Below, one piece after another: positions 54,612 to 64,000 of a stretch of DNA of 64,000 nt (position 1 is its first letter; each line of letters begins with the position of its first letter). The notes below the pieces were generated by a model. It made no database searches, had not been told where the DNA came from, and worked only from the letters and a program-made list of their open reading frames with translations. The translations under genes and the position numbers were made by a program. The DNA comes from Harmonia axyridis (Eukaryota > Arthropoda > Insecta > Coleoptera > Coccinellidae). The stretch covers positions 49,706,031 to 49,770,030 of the forward strand of contig NC_059502.1 of the NCBI RefSeq assembly GCF_914767665.1. The letters run 5' to 3'.

Positions 54612-54700
54612 AATTAATTCCCTAACCAGTGGATTCAGACCTGGGACTTTTCATTATTTTGCTCATATGCATGTTCGGTATTCTACTAAACCCTGATGTT
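54612..54700 (-). other. tRNA-like segment, possible SINE head
   Basis: On the minus strand a TTAGTAGAATACCG stretch resembles a tRNA A-box, and AGGTCTGAATCCACTGG, about 50 nt downstream, resembles a B-box. No proper cloverleaf with acceptor stem could be closed, so it is not called a tRNA gene. Confidence 0.3.
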
Positions 54701-54877
54701 ATGAGCCTTATCTAATTTACGGTATAAGGTGACTTCTTGTTTTCGATACGCAATAGATATTGTGTCATGGATGCTTATCAAAAATAGACATAAATGGACA
54801 AGCGGAACCAAATACTTCGAGGTAGGGTATATTTCACACTACTACGCAGGAAGCACCATAATCCTAGTGCATACCAC

Positions 54878-55908
54878 TATGTTTGATGTGAGCCAATATA
54901 AAGGAAACTCAGCGGCTATATCTCAGGATCCACTCATCGTAGAGACTTGTGGTAAAAATGTTTACCACTAAAATGTACAAGAAAACACACTGGAAATTGT
55001 TTTGAAGTTCATACCTTTACCACCAGGGGGCGTAATAGCTATCGTTGAGTGGAAAAATGAATTTTACTCGAAAATGTTTTATATGAAGTTGAAGAAAAAA
55101 TATCATCACTGTAATCCCTGTAAAATACCCTATCTTTTTGAATTGTCACTTTCGATTTTACGACGTCAAATAAGGGTAGGTGAAAGGGAGAAATCTGACT
55201 GATTGGTGTGCCTGTAACTTCAGTTTGGCTCAACATTTTTGAACAAATTAGATCTCGTCTGAAGAATAATATCTTGTTGATTGAGGACAAAATATACTCA
55301 TAATAAATTTGTTTTTGCTGCTTTCGATAGGGGGCGCTAAGTCATAAGTTTCATGAAAATTTGATGGAACTTCTGTTTCTGTTAAGAAAATCGTATCATT
55401 ACATTTGAAATTTCGGAGTTAAATGAACAAAACAATGAACTTCTGACTTAGCCCCCTTATCGAAAGCAGCAAAAACAAATTTATCATGAGTATATTTTGT
55501 CCTCAATCAACAAGATATTATCTCTTAGACGAGATCTAATTTGCTCAAAAATGTTGAGCCAAACTGAGTTACATGCATTTCAATCAGTCAGATTTCTCCC
55601 TTTCCCCTACCCTTATTTGATGTCGTAAAATCGAAAGTGACAATTCAAAAAGATAGACAATTTTCCAAGGATTACAGTGATGATTTTTTTGCTTCAACTT
55701 TATATGAAACATTTTCGAAATTCATTTTTCTACTCGTCGATAGCTATTATGCCCCTAGCGGTAGGGGTATGAACTTCAAAACAATTGCCATTGTGTTTTC
55801 TTGTACACTTTAGTGGTAAAAATTTTTACCCCAAGTATCTACGATGAGTGAGTCCTGAGATATAGCCGCTTACCTCGCTTATTTGCCCACCCTGTACGTC
55901 AAACATAC
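54878..55908. mobile_element. Foldback element with ~450-bp arms
   Basis: The left arm (54878 to about 55352) and right arm (about 55436-55908) are reverse complements at high identity. Both contain the GGCTATATCTCAGG, GACAAAATATACTCAT and TTGCTGCTTTCGATA blocks. The outer right end reads TACAGGGTGGGCAAATAAG on the complement, part of which is lost on the left. No coding potential. Confidence 0.85.
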
Positions 55909-56565
55909 TGCAGGTCTGCAGCCCTATCGATCGGAATGAATGAGACTCGATTTCCAATAATACTAATAAATAATTAACGTGTCTCTTCGCACAAGAATAT
56001 GAAATTTCAACTTATGACCAATAATATTTTTGACCCATTATATTCGGTTTACCTACAACTAGTAGGTACTCGGAGTCGACTGTTCAATTGAAATCATTAT
56101 AATCCGGTTAAAAAAGATGAAAAAAGGTGTTATTTTACATTGATTCCCAATAAGCTGAATTTTTGTATTAGGGCTTATATGTATATAGGTCATGAGAAAT
56201 GCCTTATCAAAAGTCCCCATCGATCTAGTGCGTGGTTTTCTATTAAAAGTCATAGGTCATTTTTTTATTAATGTTTTTGTCTACTTCTGTAATGGTGATA
56301 GCTACCAGAAATAGATCAAATACAATTTGTAGATAGTGAAATTTTCTCAAAAAATTAATAATATTTTGGATTTAGACTATATTAGAGAAGGGGCGGAAGA
56401 TCATCCGACCTCGCATGAACCTTGATCTGAAGATCTATTTTGCATAATACTTTGGATGCATTGAACAAAATTAATTAAAAATACCTTAAAATTGTATATG
56501 CATAGGAATATGTATATTTTCACTGTAATATAAGGAAATTCATTTCTAAACTTAAAAGACGTATA
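55909..56565. other. Spacer, nothing recognised
   Basis: AT-rich with no feature that I can name. Confidence 0.4.
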
Positions 56566-56720
56566 AAACATATACTGTATCGAATTGCTGATATATTTTC
56601 ATCACAAGAATGGTTATATTGATAAAAATATAACTATTTCTATATCGGTTATATTGATAAAATTATCAATATAACCATTCTTGGGGTGAAAATATATCAG
56701 CAATTCAATGAAGTATGTTA
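56566..56720. repeat. Small foldback with nested palindrome
   Basis: GAATTGCTGATATATTTTC (56583-56601) is inverted at 56687-56706. Within it, GGTTATATTGATA occurs twice directly and once inverted, forming a perfect inner palindrome at 56647-56676. Two alternative hairpins are possible. Confidence 0.8.
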
Positions 56721-59553
56721 TATATATGATGATTTATTAATTATCATATATTAATATTAAAAAGCAATTTATTATGGAACGGGAAATAATGCAAAATAGA
56801 GATATTTTAAAAATAGAGTATAATACATTGTTTGACTAGGATCCGCTCGTTAACATCAGCAAATATCTTTTCATTTTACGTTAGGACTATGTCCTGTTAC
56901 TTTCCGCTATTGCCTGTTCACTCTCAGTGCCGTCGTTTTGACTAATTCCACTGATTTTTTTTTAAATTTTTTCTGTTATTCCTCCCAGGCATCTTTCAAT
57001 TTCATATGCAGTCGTATTTTTTTAACTTAAAATCGCCTTTCCAAATTTAACGAAGGAAATTTCATCGATTTCATCAAAAAACGGCCTATACGAAGCTCAG
57101 GAAGCTTTATAGTAAAAAGACGACGTAGTTCTCAAAAGTTTTTTCAGTATTTTCAGTTCAGAGAGCCTATTTGGTTTCAAAACAAACGAAATTACGTTTT
57201 TTAAATCAAAAACTCCAGGAAAGCTCGGACATAGAATTCGTCTATCTGGTCATTCTAGTCGGATCTCTTACCGAAATATTGGGTACTTCTTCAATTCTCA
57301 ACCCGGTTGGTTCTTTTCAAGGAAGTATTGAGATATTTTTCTTATCCCCTCCCCTAATTTTCTATGGTACTGGTGAGGCATTTTACATGAAATTGCGCAG
57401 GGCGCTTGAAACGGTTATTGAACATCCAAATGCAGAATTTCATTTCGATCGCATTTGTACTTTTGAAATCAATAGCAAAATAATATTTCGAACGGCCACT
57501 TTTACGGATTTTGGGCATAAACGAATCTCAATCTTCCTTGAAATTTTCAACATTTTTCCTCCTCAGAAAAATCTCAGCGTACAGAACAAATCATGTCAGG
57601 TTTAATTCTCACGGCAAATTTTTCTCAATGCTGCATATTTTATAACATATTATCAGCCGCAAAATTTGGTATATTATAAGTTGATAAACCACTGTGAATA
57701 ACATTGAATTTTGCTGGATAGCCGACAAATTTATATTTAGAGATCTATTGTTTATGATGACTCAGCTGACTGAAACTGAATAACATCGGAACAAGGCCCT
57801 TAACCATGCATTATAAAAACCACCTGCTAAGGTCGGTTGATCGACATGCAGTTCCGGTCGCCCATTCCATTCGTCAACGATTCTAATGGTAGCTATACAA
57901 TTTCCAGACGACAATTGTTAGATCAGATGATAAAGACAATGAAACAATATAAGTATTCAGGTGGAGAAGTCATTCTTAATAATTATGCCTGCAAATGTAA
58001 TTTATAGATAGGTATCCTTGTTGAGGTATCGAATTAAAGTTTAAAGAAAAAAATACCCATACAAAAGTTGTAACACTTAAAAGAATTGTACTGAGGTACT
58101 TGTTATTTGATTCTATTTGTTAATAGTAAATTAAATGTTGATGGGATTGAAGGAACTTCACGAATTATGTTACAAACATTATATGAATTTCAATATTGTT
58201 TCTTTTAGTATATAAGCTTTGTAAATGAAAAATATTTATATATTAGGTGCCCCATCAATACAATCATGTCAAAACATTCAATATCTTTGAAACGGATAAC
58301 ATTTTTGAAAAACCAATAACAGGATGCTTCGTCAAATCTCAGGACAAAGAACATTGTTGAAAAATATTGGGTGTTCCATTTAAGTAACACCAACTTTGCC
58401 CCATATCTCTAAAACGGTAATCTTTTTATCTGATGTGTTACCATTGTCATTTTTCAGAAACGCCCTGTAACTTGAAAACGAATTAAGATATCTATGATTG
58501 CTTTCTGATATCTGATTATTTCAGAAAAGGAGCTCTGGGATATTTGGAGACTTTTTCTTTGAGTTTTATCAGGAAATTAAAATTTTATAACATTTTTCTC
58601 TGTCATAGGCGTAACGAGCGGGGATATTATTGGGGACCTAACCCCCCATTGATTAAGAAAATGTGTATTATTTAGAGGAATTTCGCGTTTTAAAAGTGGG
58701 GGTAAACACCCCTTATGGTACAACTCTCGGGTCGACATAACACGAAACTTGTTATCAGTATTTTTTCCAAGTTGCAGGAACAACCACGTATTGAAGGGTT
58801 ATTTTTGAAAATAATTTTTTACTTTTTATTTTTCATTTTTTCTTCTTCTGAAATCCTTGATTCTTGAAAAATAGATAATCTGATTTTAACCGAAACTTCG
58901 GTTGATTATAATCATGGAAAATCGAGGAAAGTCATTGAAAAGTCAATGGGAAGTCATGGGAAGCCATTTTAAAAATTTGGAGTACCTACAACACCCGCTT
59001 TTTCTACACCTCACAAACTGTAAATTATTGTAAATAAATTTTATTATTATTGAGTATTATTGTATGGTCTCACATTGAAGTAGGAAATTTGGTATAACAA
59101 AGAAATGTTGAACATAAATAATTAATGATTTAATTCATTTTCTATGTTTCGTTTTATGCTTTGTATAAGCCTTCGAAATCATTCGAGGTTACAAATGTAC
59201 ACCTTCTGGAATTTTTGAGAGTTTACATTTTGAAATGTGTGGAATCTAGGAAGAGTTTGGGACAAAGTCTGTAACTTCGTCGCTAGAACAACCATATACA
59301 AATACGATCTATTAATCATAAAGCATGAATCTTAAAAGATCCAAACCTATATGCATTGAATATAGGAACTTCGGAAATATTCTGAAATTCTTAGTATATT
59401 AAATTTATGATGAAACAGTTAAATATGCTGCTCTCCAAAGGTCAGATAAAAGAAAAATTGATGTATCATATATTTATTTTTTTTAAATAATTGCTTTAAG
59501 TAGCATAGTAAAATAAGAAAAGAAAAAAAAAACTACCTATGTGTTTTTATGTA
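56721..59553. other. AT-rich spacer, no gene accepted
   Basis: A 144-codon ORF (57171-57605) starts with TTG and has no recognisable motif. A MITE-end-like GGGTGTTCCATTTAA occurs near 58369 without a partner. Confidence 0.4.
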
Positions 59554-60486
59554 CCGGGATTTTCACCATAATTTAACCCCCCCTTTAACTTTGTTACTAA
59601 AAGAGGACAAAGAGGTACAAAAAAATGTTTTCTACAAAAGTTTCATGAAATCGACTAGTGTTTTTTAAAATGATTTCACAAAACGAAATATATACAGAGT
59701 GGGCAACATATTGATTGCAACTTCATTTTTTCAAATAGAATACCCTGTATATTTTTCTATATTTGACTAGCTCTTTTTCCCCTGATTTCGAATATATAAC
59801 ATATGTTTGATCTATCTTTCTTATTCTGGGTACCTCAGAGTTTCAAATTTTAAGAACCACCTGGCATGCTCAGTAGTTTAAAAGTGGTAGGCTGCGATAA
59901 CTCAAAATGCCCTTCTTTGAGTTATCTCGTTGGCATACATATGACATACGTTTTTCACTGTAAATTGGAATTCGATGATTTGGATGCAACTCCATATATT
60001 ATTCTCTCCTTGTAGCTTTCTTATTTTTATTGTTCTTCACATAAAGTGAAAATATTTCAAATTTTTCCGCTTCTGTGTAGTGCATATTCGATGAAAAGTT
60101 TCATTCAGTGACAAACGTATGTCATATATCGTTACCAACGAGATTACTCGAAAAAGGGTTTTTTGAATTATCGCAGCCTTCCTCTTGAAAACTGATTACT
60201 TAGCTTGCCAGGTGGTTCTTGAAATTTGAAACTCTGTGGTACTCAGAATAAGAGAGATAGGCCAAACATATGTTATATATTCCAAATCAGGGGAAGAAGA
60301 GCTTGTCAAATATAGAAAAATATACAAGGTGTTCCATTTTAAAAAATGAAGTTGCAATCATTATGTTGCCCACTCTGTATATATTTCGTTTTATGAAATC
60401 ATTTTAAAGAATACTAGCCGATTTCGTGAAACTTTTGTAAAAAAAATTTTTCGTCACAACGTTGAAGGGGGGGTCAAATTATGTAC
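59551..60486. mobile_element. TGTACCGGG foldback MITE, copy 2 (right tip deleted)
   Basis: It starts with TACCGGGATTTTCACCATAA. The arms run through ATATACAGAGTGGGCAACA and AACATATGTTTG blocks to a central region matching copy 1. The right arm ends ...CAAATTATGTACATT, where the 13 bp expected before TACA (GTGAAAAACCCGG) are missing. This copy keeps the longest centre (about 935 bp in total). Confidence 0.85.
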
Positions 60487-61812
60487 ATTGTTACATATAC
60501 ATTTTCAGAAAATTTTATGAGAGTGTTCGAAAAATTCCTAGTTCCCTAACGTTTGAAGAGCAGTATTTTTGGTATTTATAAATTTTTGAAAATTCATTTT
60601 GAAATAAGTAGATACTCGTTCCTACCTATCCCCAGTTTCGAAAAGCATTATTCATCATAAGATTTTGTAATAGGTTTTGTCTGAAATATTTCGTAACATA
60701 ATCATGGTATCAAAATTTTCCGTGTTTTCCTCAAGGAACGTAGGTACATGCTATTTTATTTAATTCTCAGTTTGAAGTATTATCTTTTCTTGATCACTTG
60801 ATACCAATTGATGAAGTGTTGTATAAATTCCAATTACCATATAAACCTTCTTTCACCCCTGAATACAATCAAAATTGTTACCGTGAGAATATTCGAGGTA
60901 TCCAACCCCAAATTATAATTTTGGGTATGATATCGAAAACAATTAATTATTTTTCACCATAGAACGGAACACCCCCTCCAAGTCGGTCGTGTTATTAGTC
61001 ATGTTCTCCTCCTCTCGAATTGGTCGAAGGCGTCCATATATTTATTTCCTTATTGAATAGAAATGCGATCCATTGTACCTATATTCAAATTCATGATCAT
61101 TTAATGTCTGGATAGAATAATGTCAAAAGTGATATTTACTACTCCTTGTTTGTCTATATCAGTTTACTCATAAATAATTCATGCATGATAATTCGTAACT
61201 ATGATTAAATGTAATGATTATTTTAGTATTGGCCCCAGTTTTACCACTCCTAATTATTCTAGATAAATCCATATTATAGTACCTGAAGCTTTGATTTTTT
61301 CAAATAAAAATCGCTCTGAAAATTTTTTGACAGTTCTAACAAGCAATCGAATTAACCACGATATTCTTGATCCAAATACATCCTGAAAATGGTTTCTAGG
61401 TTGTAGGGGTCATTTTCCTCACCTGCGCATAGTATTACCAATTTTGTCACCTAATTTATCTATGATCATAGCCATTTTTGACAGATCCAATCTATGGTTG
61501 AATCTACTAACTTTTTATGTAACCAAGTAATGAACTAATAAATGGTTTGGATATAATTTGTAATATCATAATGAAAATCAATGCAAGTAATAATTGTTAT
61601 CAAAATCAAATTATTCATGTGATAGATTGTGAGAAATATAGTATAAAAACTTCGAGGAAAATCGTTCTGCAGCATACCTCGGCGCTTTGCACCACGGCAT
61701 GCTACCTTGGCGCTTGGCAGTAATAGATCACTTTCCCACTCGGTATGTAATATACTATAATTTTGGTTGATGATACATGTCTCTAGTCTATCTATTGCAT
61801 TGTGAATTGACT
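60487..61812. other. AT-rich spacer, nothing recognised
   Basis: No gene recognised. A minus-strand 97-codon ORF reaches across its right part without known motifs. Confidence 0.4.
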
Positions 61813-62661
61813 GTACCGGGTTTTTCACTTTAATTTGACCCCCCCCCCTTCAACTTTGTTACTAAAAGAGGTACAAAAAATGTTTTCTACAAAAGTTTCA
61901 CGAAATCGACTAGTGTTTTTTAAAATGATTTCAAACAATGAATAATATACAGGGTGGGCAACATATTGATAGCAACTTCATTTTTTCAAATGGAAGACCC
62001 TGTATATTTTTCTATATTTCTGATTTCGAATATATAACATATGTTTGGCCTATCTCTCTTATTCTGAGTACCACAGAGTTTCAAATTTTAAGAACCACCT
62101 GGCAAGCTAAGTAATCAGTTTTCAAGTGGAAGGCTGCGATAATTCAAAATGCTCTTTTTTGAGTTATCCCGTTGGCAACGATATACGTTTCATACACAGA
62201 AAGAGGAAAAATTTGAAATACTGTCACATCCAAATCAAATCTTCCAATTCATAGTGAAAAACGTATATCATATCGTTGCCAACGATTTAACTCAAAAAAA
62301 AAAGAATTTCGAGTTATCGCAGCCTATCACTTCAAAACTGATTACAGAGCATGCCAGGTGGTTGTTGAAAATTTGAAACTCTATGGTACTCAGAATAAGA
62401 GAGATATACCAAACATATGTTATATATTCGAAATCAGGGAGAAAAGAGCTAGTCAATTATCGAAAAATATACAGGATGTTCCATTTGAAAGAATGAAATT
62501 GCTATCAATATGTTGCCCACCCTGTATAAAATTCATTTTTTTGAAATCATTTTAAAAAACACCAGTCGATTTCGTGCAACTTTTGTAGAAAAAATTTTTT
62601 TCTACCTCTTTTAGTAACAAAGTTAAAGGGGAGGTCAAATTATGGTGAAAAACCCGGTACA
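61813..62661. mobile_element. TGTACCGGG foldback MITE, copy 3 (both tips intact)
   Basis: Left tip TGTACCGGGTTTTTCAC and right tip GTGAAAAACCCGGTACA are perfect inverses. The two arms, each about 400 bp, pair along their length, and the centre is shorter than in copy 2. TA dinucleotides at the tips would fit a Tc1/mariner-type target duplication, but the TGTA/TACA palindrome makes the exact edge ambiguous. Confidence 0.88.
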
Positions 62662-62779
62662 TTCTGGTGGATTGAGCACACCTTGTTTGGTGTTCGACAT
62701 ATTTTTGTCTTCACTATTTTGAAGCAATTCAGTGTGCCTGGAAAAGTCAAATATTTCCAGTTTGGTTTGGCAATTCATC

Positions 62780-63509
62780 ATGAATAGACTCATGCCTGAA
62801 CAACGCTTGCAAATAGTGCAATTTTATTTCGAAAATAATGGTTCTGTGCGAAATGCGTATCACAAACTACGTCCATTTTATTTTGTTTAGCGATGAAGCT
62901 CACTTCTGGTTGAATGGCTACGTCAAAAAACAAAACTGCCGCATTTGGAGTGAAGCTAATCCTCAAGTGTATGTCGAAACACCGTTACATCCAGAAAAAC
63001 TAACTGTTTGGTGCGCTTTATGGGCTGGTGGAATCATTGGTCCGTACTTCTTCAAAAACGATGATGGCCAGAACGTTACAGTCAATGGTGATCGGTATAG
63101 AGCCATGATTACTAACTTTTTCATTCCTAAATTGAACAATCATGATGTCCAGGAGCTGTGGTTCCAACAAGACGACGCAACATGTCACACAGCCCGTGCC
63201 ACAATCGATTTATTGAAAGACACGTTTGGTGACCGCCTAATTTCACATTTGGACCTGTGAATTGGCCTCCAAGATCTTGTGATTTAACACCGCTAGACTA
63301 CTTTCTGTGGGGCTATGTATAGTCATTAGTCTATGCGGATAAGCCACAAACCCTTGACCATTTGGAAGACAACATTTGTCGTGTTATTGCCGATATACGG
63401 CCACAAATGTTGGATAAAGTCATCGAAAATTGGACGTCCAGTTTGGACTACATCCGAGTCAGCCGTGGCGGTCATATGCCAGAAATCATATTTAAAATGT
63501 AATGCCACA
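62780..63509 (+). pseudogene. Tc1/mariner-type transposase, DD41D-like, disrupted
   Basis: The N-terminus MNRLMPEQRLQIVQFYFENN (62780) joins, after NAYHKLRP, directly to the catalytic domain in another frame. The rest of the DNA-binding region is therefore deleted. The catalytic part has FSDEAHFWLNGYV, WCALWAGGIIGPYFF and QQDDATCHTAR. A frameshift near 63252 separates it from NWPPRSCDLTPLDYFLWGYV, and a TAG follows (about 63319). Reading across the frameshift, 41 residues lie between the second and third catalytic aspartates, which matches the DD41D group. The C-terminus runs to IIFKM and a stop (63500-63502). Confidence 0.85.
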
Positions 63510-63610
63510 AGATTATCTTGCGGATAAATAAAATTCATCTCACTCGAATAATCCATCGTTGTTTTATTGCAATTTAAAGTTCTATAGCCATAAAAAACAC
63601 CCTTTATACT
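63510..63610 (+). repeat. Probable right end of the mariner relic
   Basis: Sequence after the transposase stop leads to AAAACACCCTTTATA, a plausible terminal inverted repeat end. No matching left end is seen between 62662 and 62780, so the element is truncated or rearranged on the left. Confidence 0.4.
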
Positions 63611-64000
63611 GTTCATGCAAAACCTACGAGGCCAGGTATATGAAAGCCAGAGTTACCCCAATTAGTCGACTGAGGGCAAACTCAAAAAACATCCATTATT
63701 GTTCTAGATCTAGACGTTCCATAGGATATCTTTGAAGAACAATTTGGTCGAAGTTAAAAATGAGGATGCATGTAATGAGAACAAAGAACTGTGTGGGAGA
63801 GAGCGACTGATCTATTGAATACTGAAGAGATAACGGATATAGTCAAATACCTCCAGTACGTCGACTGAATCTGGACGTCGGCAATATTGAGGATGCATAG
63901 TATACAGTTTTCGCGAATCTTCAATCAGAATACACCATAACAGGACTTGATTCAGTATGTGGAACGTGAAACGCATAGAAGCTTAAAATTCATCAAACTG
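63611..64000. other. Window edge, nothing recognised
   Basis: No ORF with known motifs. Composition is slightly less AT-rich than average. Confidence 0.35.

Noticed and set aside
57171..57605. 144-codon ORF
   Set aside because: Starts at TTG, lacks recognisable motifs, sits in repeat-like AT-rich DNA and shows no neighbouring splice structure.
61535..61828. 97-codon minus-strand ORF
   Set aside because: No recognisable motif, and it runs into the left tip of MITE copy 3.

Overview
The window looks like AT-rich eukaryotic repeat territory from an insect genome. A beetle-like insect is my best guess, but that is inference from the mix of transposon families, not a proof. There are no bacterial-style gene clusters, and no complete host gene is visible. 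Nearly every stretch that can be identified is a mobile element, a transposon relic, a foldback (inverted-repeat) element or a tandem repeat. The only host-derived sequences are a 42-codon ribosomal protein L40 pseudogene fragment (39180-39305) and a possible promoter plus first exon (about 46280-46935).

Layout, left to right. 1-8.2 kb: small foldback elements, a truncated LINE tail, an RTE-type C-terminal relic, a 15-bp minisatellite and a decayed Jockey-type LINE, both LINE relics on the minus strand. 8.26-12.67 kb: an apparently intact LINE with two ORFs. ORF2 has no usable ATG and overlaps ORF1 in the +1 frame at a UUU_CGU shift motif. 12.7-18 kb: degenerate repeats. 18.0-19.7 kb: a decayed Ty1/copia pol, itself interrupted by a palindromic insertion.

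19698-30440: the centrepiece, a 10.7-kb inverted structure. Two opposed arrays of a ~166-bp CpG-bearing satellite (about 33 and 23 monomers) flank a ~1-kb non-coding core. Unique ~200-bp terminal inverted repeats cap the structure, and a perfect 9-bp direct repeat (GGTGTCGGA) borders it exactly. This is the architecture of a giant Foldback/MULE-like transposon whose inverted arms are satellite arrays, nested in the copia relic. The copia C-terminus, polypurine tract and 3' LTR resume on the far side.

33567-36301: a second long-inverted-repeat element (arms of about 530 bp) carrying a broken hAT-type C-terminal domain. 36.7-40 kb: another Jockey-type relic, an odd alternating motif cluster, MITEs and the L40 pseudogene. 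About 40.8-45.15 kb: a second apparently intact LINE with separate ORF1 and ORF2. 46.3-64 kb: mostly unassigned AT-rich DNA containing several foldback MITEs, two more copies of the TGTACCGGG family, and a broken DD41D-type mariner transposase at 62.78-63.6 kb.

Only the two LINEs look capable of encoding active proteins. All other identifiable coding matter is frameshifted, truncated or interrupted.
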